Shown here: positions 11,398 to 22,290 of the stretch, piece after piece
How the letters are laid out: each line of letters begins with the position of its first letter
How positions within the stretch are numbered: position 1 is the stretch's first letter
NCBI GenBank assembly: GCA_036417435.1
Contig: CM070918.1
Span: forward strand, 32,247,523 to 32,311,522
From: Inia geoffrensis
Lineage: Eukaryota; Chordata; Mammalia; Artiodactyla; Iniidae
Direction of reading: 5' to 3'
Length of the DNA: 64,000 nt
Translations under genes and position numbers: made by a program
The notes under the pieces: generated by a model
What the model saw: only the letters and a program-made list of their open reading frames with translations
Database searches by the model: none
Told to the model about the DNA's origin: nothing

Positions 11398-11887
11398 CAC
11401 CTTTGTATAATCCCTTCACCTTTGTATAATCCCTTTGACTGTGGGTTGAGCCCGTGAATATGATTATATCACATAGCACACCTTTGATTGTTACATTCTA
11501 CTTCCAGAGGGAGATGACCCTGGGTGGGCCTGACCTAGTCATGTGAGTGCTTGAAAATCAGAGTTTTCTTCAGCTGGTTGCAAGAAAGAGCTGGCCTGGA
11601 AGATAATAAACATCCATGTTGGGAACCGCCTATGGGGACCACATGACCAAGGAACTGGTGGGGGAAGACTGGAAGCTGAGAGCAGTTCCCAGCTGACAAC
11701 TAACAGGAAAACAGGGCCTCAGTCCTATATCTGAGAAGAAATGAATTTAGCCAATAACCAGTGTGCTTACAAGAGGGCCCCAAGGTTGGAATTCTGACCT
11801 ACAGAAACTGTGAGATAGTCACTTTGTGTTGTTTTAAGCTGCTAAGTTTTTGGGACTTTGTTGCCTCGAAAGAGAAAACTAATATGA
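11398..11887 (+). mobile_element. MLT1-type MaLR LTR
   Basis: The left part has 'aatccctttgactgtgggtt' and the right part has 'gacctacagaaactgtgaga', 'gttgttttaagctgctaag' and 'gagaaaactaatatg', all in MLT1 order. No internal sequence follows, so it is a solo LTR. It begins with a 19-base tandem duplication (11398-11416 and 11417-11435). Confidence 0.85.
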
Positions 11888-11892
11888 AGTGA

Positions 11893-12145
11893 TACAGAGA
11901 TGAATATGGTTGACTCCCTGGCACCAGGGAATTTATATTCTAGTCCTGGAGATAAGATATGCATAGAGGCAACTTAAATATTAATCAGGGTATATAAGTT
12001 TATGTCTGAGGAAGACACAAGCAAAGTGAAGAAAGAAATGTGGCAGAGGAAAGCCAGAGAAGGCTTCATGGAGGAGGTGACATTTGCACAGGCCTTAAAA
12101 TTCAAAGAGAATTTCTGCAAGCAGAGAGGTGGGCCCAGTGCATGT
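11893..12145 (-). repeat. L2 LINE fragment
   Basis: In plus-strand order, 'tgactccctggcaccaggga', 'tatattctagtcctggagat', then 'agaaggcttcatggaggagg' and 'tgacatttgcacaggcctta' are reverse-complement L2 3' region. The frame at 12002-12349 is L2 plus MIR sequence. Confidence 0.75.
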
Positions 12146-12184
12146 ATCTACAGGATTGACCGGATTCCGCCTCGGCCTTGTGCA

Positions 12185-12350
12185 CAGAGCCATGGAGTGT
12201 ACAGGCCCTGGGTTCAGAATTGTCTAGTTTCAGTCCTGGTTCTACCACTTACTAGCTGCATGACCTTGAACAACAAAATGAAGCTCTCAGATCCTCAAAG
12301 TCCCCATCTGGGGAAGAGGGGTAATAATAACAGTGCCTACTTATGGTAGG
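12185..12350 (+). repeat. MIR SINE
   Basis: Forward MIR core: 'cagtcctggttctaccactt', 'actagctgcatgaccttgaa' and 'ggtaataataacagtgccta'. Confidence 0.85.
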
Positions 12351-13499
12351 CAGAGTCACAAAGCCAGAAAATGGTAGAACCTCCTTCCCTCGCTGTGCTA
12401 ACTCCACACCTGTACCCACCTATGGGAATTCGAAGCTTCTGATACTGAACACCTTCCTTGAGGCTGCCTCCATCATTTGTAGGGCCCAAGGCAGGGCTAC
12501 AAATAGAAGCCCACGTACCATATGTCTGGATATTTACAAGCTATAAATCAAGCTAAAATAAGTGCCATCCTCCCACTTTGCCAACTACACCTTCATAATG
12601 GCAACTTTTTTTTAAATGTTTTTTAAAAGATTGGCTTCGGCCGCCTTGCCTCAACTTGGGACACTGCTGAAGGGCCTCCCCAGCCCCAGTGGAGACGAGG
12701 CCTCAGTTGTAACCGTAGAAAGGACCAGCTCCTCCCTTTGCCTGTCTCTTTCTGCTCCCCTACAGGAACATCTCCTGAGAACATGACCCAGGAACCTTCT
12801 GCGTGCAAGTCTGTTCCCAGGGGACCCCATCCAAGGCAACCACCCTCTTACCTCTTATCAGGTGAGGACACAGAATCTTTCACCTGTGGAATGTCTCCAG
12901 CAAGGGGCCCTTCTAATCTGCACCGTTGGCTCCTGGACCCATCTGCCTAGCACATGCTCATCCACACCTGATGGCTTCAAAGCCAAGAGCCACAGTTATG
13001 GAGGGAAATGTTGTTGCCATTACCTCTTTATTAAAGCAAAGCAGTGCATCCTCCTTTGGCAGTTTGCCACATGAATGCTCCCCTGGGGAGGACCAGCTCG
13101 GTGTGCCGATCGCATTCGGCACTTAAAAGAAACAACATTTCCTTATGTGCAGAGAGAGTCCATGTGTCACTTGTTGGCTGGGTTTGTTTGGGATTTTATT
13201 ATCATCTGTAGCACCGTAGCGTATTATTCCTCAGCAGATTGGACAAGTCTCAAGGTTAATAAAAATGTTCTGGCAAATTGTTATTTTGAAAGTGATTGAA
13301 GGAAATGTCTCGCTCGAAGCATATGTTTGACCTTTTGGGGGAGGATAAGGAAGAAAGTGCTCATGGAAGCCTCATGCCGTTTGAGTTCCTTGGACAGCTC
13401 TAAATTGTCTGGCGAGCGTTAGGTTGCTCTAAGCGCCTCAGAGACAGCACTTCCTTCTCGCGTCCCTTTCCCTCCACTTGGACGTGTCACGTTAGGGAA
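12351..13499. other. Mostly unassigned region with a candidate exon
   Basis: No repeat recognised. The interval 12766-12861 has exon-like boundaries (separate entry). The segment 13130-13320, with 'gggattttattatcatctg' and 'ggcaaattgttattttgaaa', is repeat-free and could be conserved non-coding sequence. Confidence 0.45.
12766..12861 (+). other. Candidate exon of unknown gene (not a confident call)
   Basis: A pyrimidine tract (about 12735-12760) ends in 'cccctacag', and 96 bases later comes 'tcag|gtgagg', a good donor. The length is a multiple of three, and the frame that reads across it is open, with phase 1 at both ends, so it could be included or skipped without a shift. The encoded 32 residues (middle part TSPENMTQEPSACKS) match nothing I recognise. 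Such boundaries also arise by chance in 64 kb. Transcript support is needed before calling a gene. Confidence 0.2.
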
Positions 13500-13680
13500 C
13501 AATGATAATAATCAGAAAGTAATAAGAAGTTGCATGTTTTTGAGTCCAGCCCAGCGCTCCGTTATGTAGAAAAGGGAACTGAGATTTAGAGAAATGAAAT
13601 CACTCGTCCAGCGTCACAGGTGGTGGAACCTGGGTGAAAACCCAGGGGTCTCTCCATCGCAAATTTCCCAATAGCGTTTG
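13500..13680 (-). repeat. MIR SINE, reverse orientation
   Basis: The text 'agggaactgagatttagaga', 'cactcgtccagcgtcacagg' and 'ggaacctgggtgaaaaccca' is the reverse MIR core. Confidence 0.75.
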
Positions 13681-13796
13681 CCTTTTGCCGCAGCTGGGAC
13701 ACCACAGGCGCTGGCAGGCCCCGGCCTGCCCACGGCTGTCCCCTGGCCGCCTTCCATCTGCCAGTACCTGTGTCTCTGTGCCTGAAGCCTGGCTTT

Positions 13797-14266
13797 CCCC
13801 AGCTTTATTGAGGTATAATTGACAAATAAAAATTCTATATACTTATGGTGCGCAACACGATGATTTGAAATACATATACATCGTGAAATGATTATCAAGA
13901 TCAAGCTAATTAACACATCCATCACCTCACATAGTTACATCTGTGAGTGTGTGTGTATGGTGAGAACACTTAGGATATACCTACCCATTCGAGTCTATAC
14001 AATACAGCATTCTTAGCTATAATCAGTCACCATGCTGTACATTACAGCCTCAGAGCTTATTCATCTTATAACCGAAAGTTTGTATGCTTCAACCAACATC
14101 TCCCCGCTTTTCTCTCCCCCCAGAACCTGGTAGCCACCACTCTACTCTCTGCTTTGATGAGTTCAACTTTTTTTACATTCGACATGTAAGTGAGATCATG
14201 CAGTATTTGTCTTTCTGAGTCTGGAATATTTCACTTAGCAAATTGTCCTCCAGGTTCATCCAGATG
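13797..14266 (-). mobile_element. Old LINE-1 3' UTR fragment
   Basis: On the plus strand 'cagctttattgaggtataat', 'acatccatcacctcacatag', 'caccatgctgtacattacag', 'gtgagatcatgcagtatttg' and 'caggttcatccag' follow the reverse-complement order of L1MA/L1MB-type 3' UTRs. It stops near 'ttcatccagatgtgt'. Confidence 0.9.
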
Positions 14267-14923
14267 TGTAGAAGGCTGCACTGCCTTGCAGAGAAGTGCT
14301 AGGGAATTGCAACCCCAGAAGAAGCCCTCAACACTCGATTCTTGAGTGTTGGCGGATGAATGTCCCAGCCCCTTGGTGGGAAAATTCTGAGGCCATGTGT
14401 TCCTCCTGGGGCAAAACTCCAGCTACCCACTGTGGTAGCTGATCTTATAATGCACATTTTATTGGCTGCCTTCCCTTCCCTGTTTCACTTCTCTACTGCC
14501 CCACGGGTGTCCTCAACACCTACCAAATGAACTACTTGCACTTAAATCTTTGGTTCTTTTGGAATAACTTTGGAGTAATCCAAACTGAGACAGGAATTCC
14601 CTAAAAATACCTCTGGGATTGGGACATCTGTGACCAGTGGGGGCTGAAAAAGGACAGATGTTGGGCTGCCCTGCTGCTGTCCTGGTGATAACACTGACCT
14701 CTGAAAATTCTACCACCAGTCACTTTGGTCCTAACACTACTGACCCCAGGTTACCACTCAACCACCTTCATGTTGGCTGGAAAATGCTATTCCAGGTAAA
14801 ATCATGCCCAAGGAAATATGTAACCAGCAGCTATGCATTTAAAACTTCCCAAGTTGCTAAAGGACACACACAATCAGACAGCTCTAAACAATGCCTCTAG
14901 GCGTGATTTCTCCCCCACCCTAC
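14267..14923. other. Unassigned sequence
   Basis: No gene or named repeat. The frame at 14637-14900 has no domain. A short inverted pair 'caacactcgattcttgagtgttg' lies at 14330-14352. Confidence 0.5.
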
Positions 14924-15172
14924 AAGGCAGTGTGCAGTGGTGGTCTGTCGTGGTCAAGTCCACGGACTCTGTGCTCAGGCTCTCTAGGTTTGAATCCCAG
15001 CCCCACTACCTACAAGATGAAGGCAAACCTCTTAATCTGTGACTTAATATCCTCAGTAGTAACATCATGATATTAGTGCCATCTACCTCACGAAGTTGTT
15101 GTGAATACAATTTAGTTTATAAGAGTTTAGATAGTGCCTGGAACATAGTAAGTGCTGGATAAGCATTACTTT
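14924..15172 (+). repeat. MIR SINE, nearly full length
   Basis: Forward MIR from 'tcaagtccacggactctgtg' and 'ggtttgaatcccagccccac' through 'gtgccatctacctcacgaag' to 'gcctggaacatagtaagtgc'. Its length of about 250 bases is close to complete. Confidence 0.9.
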
Positions 15173-15228
15173 TTCTTCTCCTCCTCCTCCTTCTTCTGCT
15201 GCTGCTGCTGCTTATTATTATCATCCCT
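15173..15228 (+). repeat. Trinucleotide-rich tract
   Basis: Consecutive runs of TTC/TCC, CTG (five units at 15197-15211) and ATT-type triplets directly follow the MIR end. This looks like microsatellite growth from the MIR tail. Confidence 0.8.
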
Positions 15229-15349
15229 AGAACATTGGGAAAGAGATAAGGATGAGCACTTAATAAATGCAAGGTATCATTTACCAAAGCTTGCCTTACT
15301 CTCCTCTTACAGGACTCATGTTTCCATTTACAGAACCACAGTGGAAATC

Positions 15350-16305
15350 AGTTTATTTATTTATTTGTTTTTAGTTGAAGTAATATAGACATACAGCATT
15401 TTATTAGTTTCAGGGGTGCAACGTGATTCGACATTTGTATACATTGTGAAATGGTCACCACAATACGTCTAGTTACCTTCTGTCACCGTACAAAGTTACA
15501 GAAACAATTTGTCTTCTTGTGATGAGTACTTCTAAGGTTTACTTTCTTAGCAACTTTCAAATTTGCCATAAAATACTATTGACTATAGTCACCATGCTGT
15601 ACATTATATCCACAAGACTCATGTATTTTACAGCTAGAAGTTTGTGCCTCTTGATCCCTTTCACCCACTTTGCCCATCCCCCAACACCCCTCCCCTCCAG
15701 TAACCATAAGACTATTCTGTTTCTCAGAGTTCTGTTTTGGTTTGTTTGTTTTGCTTTTGAGTCCACATGTGAGGGAACTCATATGATATTTGTCACTCAG
15801 CATAATTCTTTCACTTTATTTATTCAACTTATTCACTTAGCATAATACTTTCAAGGTCCATTCATGTTGTCACAAATGGCAAGATTTCATTCTTTTTTAT
15901 GGCTGAGTAATATTCCATTATATATCTATATATTACAGATATGTATATATTATATGTAGTATACATACATATATACTACATATCTTGGCTATTGTAAATA
16001 ATGCTGCAGTGGATATAGGGGGTGCATACATCTTTTTGGATTAGTGTTTTTGTTTTCCCTGGATAAACAATTCCAGAAGTGGAATTGCTAGATCATATGG
16101 TAGTTTTATTTCTAATTTTTTGAAGAAACTCCATACTGTTTTCCACAGTGGCTAAATCAGTGTACATTCCCATCAACAGTACATGAGGATTCCCTTTTCT
16201 CCACACTCTCTCCAACACTTGTTAACTCCTTGTCCTTTTGATAATAGCCATTCTGACAGGTATGAGGTGATATCTCATTGTGGTTTTGATTTTCATTTCT
16301 CTGGT
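15350..16305 (-). mobile_element. Old LINE-1 3' part
   Basis: Plus-strand landmarks in reverse-complement L1 order are 'gcattttattagtttcaggg', 'caccatgctgtacattatat', 'tatggctgagtaatattcca', 'gtaaataatgctgcagtgga', 'cagaagtggaattgctagat' and 'ccattctgacaggtatgagg'. About 950 bases of terminal L1 remain. Reading frames over it are broken. It contains an AT-rich hairpin at 15952-15983. Confidence 0.95.
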
Positions 16306-16479
16306 TATTTGTGGTCTTGCAAATCAGCAATCTAGAGTCACCAGGATGCATGAGTTTGCTGATGGCTCTGGGTCACTCCCTGCTGAAACTTTGTGCACAC
16401 CTGTCCAAGCGGTATATTTCAGTAGTAGTCCATATGTGCTGGAAATGTCACATTTCTAAAATAATACCTCCGTTTTTCA

Positions 16480-16844
16480 TATGAAGACCCTGTACTGTCT
16501 CACAAGCCAGCCCCACCATGACTGGGCTCTCCTTCACCAATCCAACCTCGATTTCACCTGCTTTCTGCTTGTGGGATGTTCGTTGCCCCAGTGTCCCACT
16601 AACGTTACACTCTGTCCAGCCCTACTTCTGTGTAGTTGCTTCTGCTATTTCCCTTTTGAAGGCTTGCCTTTCCCTGCCTTTCTTGAAAACTTCAAGGGAT
16701 CTCTTAGAGTTTTACTTTCTGCCAAAGCCCATCTATTCTACTTGACCCACCTCGTCCATGGATACTTAGCCTTTCATTATCCTCTTCTTTCCTGGCTCAT
16801 CATCCATACACACTGGGCAATTCATTATATTTTGTCTTGTGAAA
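16480..16844 (+). repeat. Probable L2 LINE fragment
   Basis: The pyrimidine-rich text 'gaccctgtactgtctcacaa', 'cctacttctgtgtagttgct' and 'tgccaaagcccatctattct' fits the L2 3' region with its 'ccacactggcc...tgttcct' and 'gctcaaatgtcacc' parts, strongly diverged. The 133-residue frame at 16481-16882 is best explained this way. Confidence 0.5.
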
Positions 16845-16945
16845 AGGAAAACGTTCTGGGTTTACAGTCCAAAAAACCCTAGGCACGTATCTCCTTTAGC
16901 CAAGATACATAACCTCTCTGAGTCTTGGTTTCTGTATCTATTACC
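16845..16945 (+). repeat. MIR SINE fragment
   Basis: 'tacataacctctctgagtct' and 'tggtttctgtatctatta' are the central MIR core. Confidence 0.65.
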
Positions 16946-17125
16946 ATTCATTCATCATTTGGTCAACATAAACTTTTGAACAGCTGTTATGTGCCAGCCC
17001 TTGTGCCAGGCCCTGGAGATGTGACAGCATTGAGACTACATGGTCCCAGCCTTCGTGGAGCTTAGAGTGAAGCAGGGGGAGACAGACACTAAACAAATAA
17101 CAACAATTAATTTAGCTAATTAACT
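16946..17125 (-). repeat. L2 LINE 3' end
   Basis: The reverse L2 end is clear: 'cattcattcatcatttggtc', 'tgtgccagcccttgtgccag', 'ccctggagatgtgacagcat', 'tcgtggagcttagagtgaag' and 'agacagacactaaacaaata'. Confidence 0.9.
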
Positions 17126-17393
17126 ATAATTGTGGTAAGTACCAGAGTAGGTACTATGGCTACCATGCCCACATCCCCTCTTTTTACCTGGAGATCTCCT
17201 GCACCTGCCATGGACAGTGATACCAAGTTCCCCTACCAGCTGACAGCTTCCTCCTCTGAGCACTGATGTCTCTATACCTGAGGGCTTCCTCAGTAACAGG
17301 AGCACCTTGCAGCCACTGAGAGAAGGGAGTAGGTGAAGAAATACTCGACCTTTCTTGCCTCTCGATAGGACAATTCTAGGGTATGTTCTAGAG

Positions 17394-17581
17394 CAGGGTT
17401 TAGCAAACTTTCTCTCAAAGGACTAGATAGTAAGTATTTTAAGCTTTGCAGCCCTTACAGTCTCTGTCACAACTACTCTGCTCTAGATAACGCATAAACA
17501 AATGAACATGGCCGTGTTCCAATACAACTTTATTCACGAAAACCGGCAGGTGACCCCAGGGTCGTAGTTTGCCAGCCCCCA
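17394..17581 (+). mobile_element. MER3-like hAT DNA transposon
   Basis: Ends 'cagggtttagcaaact' and 'agtttgccagccccca' are imperfect inverted repeats. Inside are 'ttttaagctttgcagccctt', 'acagtctctgtcacaactac' and 'ccaatacaactttattcacg'. The flanks 'ttctagag' (17386-17393) and 'ctctagac' (17582-17589) could be a decayed 8-base target duplication. A second copy lies reversed at 62.3 kb. The exact family name is from memory. Confidence 0.75.
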
Positions 17582-17814
17582 CTCTAGACTCTCAGAGGGT
17601 CCCTAGGGGAACTGGGTCCAGTCACCCCCAGCTGTAACTCACCCATTAAATCTTTGTCTGACCTCCCTCCTGTGCTCCCCTTCAGCACTCCATCACCTCC
17701 CAGGTCCTAGGCTTGGCTCTGCTTTGGGAGAATCCAAATTGAGGCCAGGGGCTGTGAAGAGAAAGTGTAAGGAGTTATGAGACCCTATCATGGGAAACTC
17801 ATCCAGTCTGATGG

Positions 17815-18060
17815 GGTCAGAAGAGCATTCAGGAAAAGGGAACAGCATGTGCAAAGCCCTTAGCAGGAAGGAATCATGCCTGCTTTGAAAAACTGGAAAA
17901 AGACTAGGTGTGGTTGGAGCATAGGAGGAGATGGAAATAGAAAGAGAGAGGGTGGCCAGAGCCTGTGGGACCATAAGGCCTTGAGCCTAGATCCTGAGGC
18001 AGTGGGTGCCACTAAAGTGGTTAGGTAGCTGAGTGGCGTGATGTGATATGAATACACAGA
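17815..18060 (-). repeat. L2 LINE fragment
   Basis: 'ggaacagcatgtgcaaagcc', 'ggtgtggttggagcatagga', 'aaggccttgagcctagatcc' and 'gtggcgtgatgtgat' follow the reverse-complement L2 order upstream of the 3' end. Confidence 0.7.
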
Positions 18061-19261
18061 GCTGCACTCAGTGGGCCCACAAGAAATTCTGCCCCTGCCC
18101 CCCTGGCCTCTATTAGTGGCCTGCACCACCACCCCACACACCTCTATTCGCTTAGAATTCCAGGCAGGAAATCAGAACATCACCCTTGAACAGGACTCAT
18201 AAACAGTTAAGTACCCTCTATCAACAGGGGATCGAAGGAAAAATAACCAATAAAAATACATAATAAAACAACTACTGAACAAACAGAGCTGCCACACTCA
18301 AGCCCTGCCACGTTATTACTTAGACCTGGAGGAGGATTTTGGAGGATTATGATTTGATTTGGCTAGCTCCCTGCCAATTATTTCAAAATGCCATTTATTC
18401 TTTCCTACTTTGTCTTGGAGAACTGTTGCTCTAGAGTCTTTGGTGAGGAAGCCTGGAAAAATAGCCCCATGCCTCCCTTACACAGACAAGAAAGAAGGAA
18501 ATGTCACCCAGAGTTTTCTGTGTATTTTTATTTCTTCCAGAAAGCCCCTTCTTTAAGGCACATAGGTACTTCTGAACCTAGCATCCTCTCTGGGAGGTCA
18601 CCCTGCACTGCTCATGAGCTGAAAAGACTGTCCACTAGCCTCCCCTGCAAGAATCCACCCAGTATTGGGAACTTGAGGGTGGAGTAACTACACAGAGACC
18701 TAGGGAAGCTCTTAGAAGACTCTGGGCACAGTGACCAGGTTGGCAGGTGAGTCTTCTCTAGGAGAGGTTCAAGGCGGAGACACTTGGTCCATGTGGATTG
18801 ATCAGTCTGTAATAGCAGCCAGGCCCTCCAGCAGTAGATTTCAGGACAAATCCCCGCACTCCTCTGGGTCTAAAGTTATTCAGGCGCACACCACGTACAT
18901 GCTGTATAAGCATGTGAGAGGCATCCTTTCAGTCTCTTAGCCTTCCTTGATATGTTGCCCCAACATATGAACCTGTGTGTGTTTGTGCACATCTGTTAAT
19001 TAGGTTTCTTCTGAGTTGTTCTGAGGAAACAGTACCATCCTACAAGTAACATCAGAGCTGACGTATTTCTAGACCCAAAGGAAAAGTCAGCCCATGTGTC
19101 TCCTCCAGAGGCAGCACTTGCATTCCAAAGTTGGCTAGATCTCTCTAAATTTCTTATTTTATTTCTTCCGCTCTTCTTCTGACAGAGGTGAACTGAATGT
19201 ATTCCTAGGTCTGGTAGTTAGGGAATCATAAATCCCAAAAGGATAGGAGCGTCCCTTTGGC
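18061..19261. other. Unassigned sequence
   Basis: About 1.2 kb with no gene or named repeat. Frames at 18359-18687 (+) overlap each other and show no domain. Confidence 0.5.
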
Positions 19262-20155
19262 TAATGTTTTAGTCAGATTTCTTTTGGTTTCAGCTGACAG
19301 AAAACCCAGCTCATACCTGCTTAAGCAAAAAAGGAGAGTATTAGGCAAACCCAACTGAAAAGACCAGGGATGAGACTGGCTACGGATACAGCTAGGTTCC
19401 TTGTGAATATTCTTATTTATCTCCTCTGTTAATCATCAGATATGATGAATGTCAATCGCTACAAGTTAGTTTTTAAATCTCTTCAGGATTTTTAAAAATA
19501 ATTATTTTACCTACAGGGAGAGGTTACCAAAATTTATCACTCACTAGCAATGACTCAGAACATTTTTGACCCTTAACAGCAAATACGTTTCATTGCAACC
19601 CAGTTATTATTTTCATTTTTAAAACATGTTCTTGATGATCCACTGAATTTGTTTTTACAACTCACTAATGGGCCATGACCTACAATTTGGAAAATGCTGT
19701 CTTGGGATATTCTGCTCGAGCTTTCCTACTGAACTGCCCAAGCAGCAGGCAGGAAGGAATTGAGTCATGGGGACTCAGTTTCCCTCTCTCTCAGCTGAGT
19801 CTTTGCTGTGATGGCTTCATCCTTGGGTTCCACAAAGAAGCAAAATGGTGCCAGTGGCTGTAGAATCTATGTCCTCTCTGTTTTCATGCAAGGGGCCCAT
19901 GGCTCTCCCAGTATTCCTAGCAAAAACTTCATCGTGTCTCACTGGCTTTGATTAGATCAAGCACCATTCCCGAACAAATTGCTGTGACCGGAAGAGCCCT
20001 ATTTGTGGGTTGGCCTAATGATGTACTGCATCCAGGTATGGAGCTCTACCCAAGCACATGGGCTGAAGGTTGGGGAAGGAAAATCAAGGCATGCTTACCG
20101 AAAAAAAATAATAGGGAAAAAAACTGCAAAAACAATAGATGTTGTCTACAGGGTT
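19262..20155 (-). repeat. Unresolved old repeat, antisense, long copy
   Basis: It opens with 'ttcttttggtttcagctgac', 'agaaaacccagctcatacct' and 'gcttaagcaaaaaaggagag'. It continues after a diverged middle with 'gcaaaatggtgccagtggct' and 'caaattgctgtgaccggaag' and ends near 'caatagatgttgtctaca'. The order is that of a 0.5-0.6 kb interspersed repeat, so this copy carries extra sequence inside (about 19430-19780). Confidence 0.45.
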
Positions 20156-21133
20156 AGTCCTGATCACAGGTGAAACTGGTAACTAGCCTGTGGTTGGCAA
20201 GTAGGGGATGGGGGTCACTGCCCCAAGCAGTGGCTCCCAGCTGTCTCACCAATACCTGGGATAACTTTAACAGAGGTCTGAAGCTTCCCTTTCACAATAG
20301 AAAATAAAACGTAAGGTACAAATGCCTCTAGGAGAGAGGAGTCAATGCACACTAAAGTGTAAATGGCTGATGCAAAATTTCCTTTTGACTGGGGTGGAAG
20401 GAGAAAAGTATCGTAGAACGATCCATGCAATGGAGTGGGAGAGAGGTGTAGATAAGAGAAGTGTAAAGAAGAAAAATTTATCTGCCTCCATCAGGATTTA
20501 GCTTAAGGTTATCCCTGCTCTAGTGAACTGGAGAAACCATCATATTTTAAAGTGAAGTCCAAAAGGAGCTTCCACATTGGGCAAAGGAATTTGTCCTTTT
20601 GCTGCTACAAGTAGAAGGAGAAAATGGAAAACGTATTTCCAGCTCTCAGGAGAACTAAAATTTACTTGGGAGACAGAATATATGGTTACAAAATCAGGAT
20701 CACTCTTTACAGGTTGCATCATGAATGGCCTCCCCTAGAACTGTGTGGGATACAGCCTGTAAAACCACATCCGGTGGCACTGTAAGGAGGGCTTAAAGTA
20801 AGTCATTAGCAAATCTAAATAAACTTCAGGAAGAATTCCCCAAATTGTGTTCTATGGAGTACTAATTCTTCAGGATTTTAATAGGTATCAGATAATGAAA
20901 AGTTCATTGAATTAAGGAGTTCAAAACATGCCAAGTGCACGAGGACCTCTGCAGGACTTCTCAGAGCCTTTAGTATGTTAACTTGTGCAGTAGATATCCA
21001 AGAGGGGAAGATAGAAAGAGACGCTATCCAAATATATTTGATGGTAGAGTTATGTGCCAAAAGATTATGCTCTGAGAAAAGCTGACCCTGTGCAAAATGA
21101 ATAGCAAGCAGTTTTCCTCTTTCAAGACTTAGT
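20156..21133. other. Unassigned sequence
   Basis: No gene or repeat recognised. Short minus-strand frames (20215-20430, 20540-20722, 20878-21060) are isolated and without domains. Confidence 0.5.
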
Positions 21134-21295
21134 TACATTCATTCAACAAATCATTATGGAGCACCTACTCTGTGCCAGGTACAGTACCAGGTGCTGGAGA
21201 CATACGGTTAAGACAAACATAGGTAAGTTCCATGCCGCTGATGCTTACGATCTAATGAAGGGAAAGGCATTAAACAGATAATCACACAAATAATA
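21134..21295 (-). repeat. L2 LINE 3' end
   Basis: 'cattcattcaacaaatcatt', 'gagcacctactctgtgccag' and 'ggtgctggagacatacgg' are a clear reverse L2 end. Confidence 0.9.
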
Positions 21296-21297
21296 TA

Positions 21298-21622
21298 CAA
21301 TCTACCCTTGAACAACATGGGTTTGAACTGCATGGTTCCACTTATACGTAGAGGTATTTTTTCAATAAATATAGTACTTGCATTTTCATTTTACAGATCT
21401 TTAACTAAGTGTGGGGAAAAGGTTTTGTTCCATTAATGATCACAATATGTGGAATCAAAAGAACTAGAGCCTGAGTCGATTCGATCCAAACTGCTTCAGC
21501 TTCCTGCCCTTGCGTGACTCATTTATCAATTCCTTTCTCTGAGGCAGAGATAGCTGTACCCAGATTTTTGACTGTACAGGGAGATGGCACCCTGAATCCC
21601 TGTGTTGTTCAAGAGTTAACTG
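21298..21622 (+). mobile_element. Tigger/mariner-type non-autonomous DNA transposon
   Basis: The left end 'acccttgaacaacatgggtt' (from 21304) and right end 'cctgtgttgttcaagagtta' (to 21618) are inverted repeats. The element is flanked by TA at 21296-21297 and 21623-21624, the mariner-type target. The inner text 'tgcatggttccacttatacg' and 'atttttgactgtacaggg' fits the Tigger7/MER44 group. It sits exactly after the L2 fragment. Confidence 0.8.
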
Positions 21623-21639
21623 TATAATGTCCTGTATGA

Positions 21640-21770
21640 TGCCCGTGTAAATCTATTTAGATATGTGTTGCTTTGAGCTGATGCATATATATGCATTAAG
21701 TATGCATATGTATTGTGTATATATATACATATATATACACAGTTATTTTAAAAAGAAACTAAATTCAGTA
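21640..21770. repeat. AT-rich low-complexity tract
   Basis: Alternating TA and TGCATA words around 21685-21740, such as 'gtatatatatacatatatat'. Confidence 0.6.
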
Positions 21771-21842
21771 AAACTGATTCATCAGAGAATTCTAGAACTG
21801 GAGCAGACCTCAGAGAGGATCTGATCTAACATGTTCATTTTA

Positions 21843-22010
21843 GGCTCATTCATTTTCGCAAAAAACATTTATTGAATGCCTACTATATGCTAGGCACTCT
21901 TTAGGCACAAGGTTATGGTGGTGAACTAAAAAGCAAGCCACTGCCCTCATGGAGCCTATAGTCTAGTTGGAGGGACAGATGTTGATCAAATAACCACACA
22001 AATTCGTTCA
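21843..22010 (-). repeat. L2 LINE 3' end
   Basis: 'cattcattttcgcaaaaaac', 'ttgaatgcctactatatgct' and 'gccctcatggagcctatagt' are a clear reverse L2 end. Confidence 0.9.
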
Positions 22011-22016
22011 CGTGAA

Positions 22017-22290
22017 ATTCATTCATTTTTTTCAACAAAAATGTATTGAGGTAAAGCCCAAGGTTGTAAGGACATAAACTAAAAAGAGGCTAGCCCAGTC
22101 CTCGAAAACCTCACAACTTAGGGGCGACGTGGACCTACAGGCAACAATTTGCTCATAATAATAATAAGGACTGAATGGCTATTTCTGCAAAGTAAAATGG
22201 GAGCAGATAGAAAGAGGTTACATTTGGGGGACTGTTAGGGAGAACTTTGTAGGAGGAAGTGTATGAACTGAGCCTTAGAAGGTGAGGAGA
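22017..22290 (-). repeat. Second L2 LINE fragment in tandem
   Basis: A new reverse L2 start ('cattcatttttttcaacaaa', 'atgtattgaggtaaagccca') follows the previous one directly. It reaches the 'ggaagtgtatgaactgagcc' and 'ttagaaggtgaggag' part, which lies further from the L2 end. Two separate insertions or a duplication would explain it. Confidence 0.7.

Noticed and set aside
12002..12349. 115-residue frame on the plus strand
   Set aside because: Made of reverse L2 followed by forward MIR.
16481..16882. 133-residue hydrophobic frame that could suggest a membrane protein
   Set aside because: The segment fits a diverged pyrimidine-rich L2 region. Leucine-, serine- and phenylalanine-rich translation is expected from such DNA.
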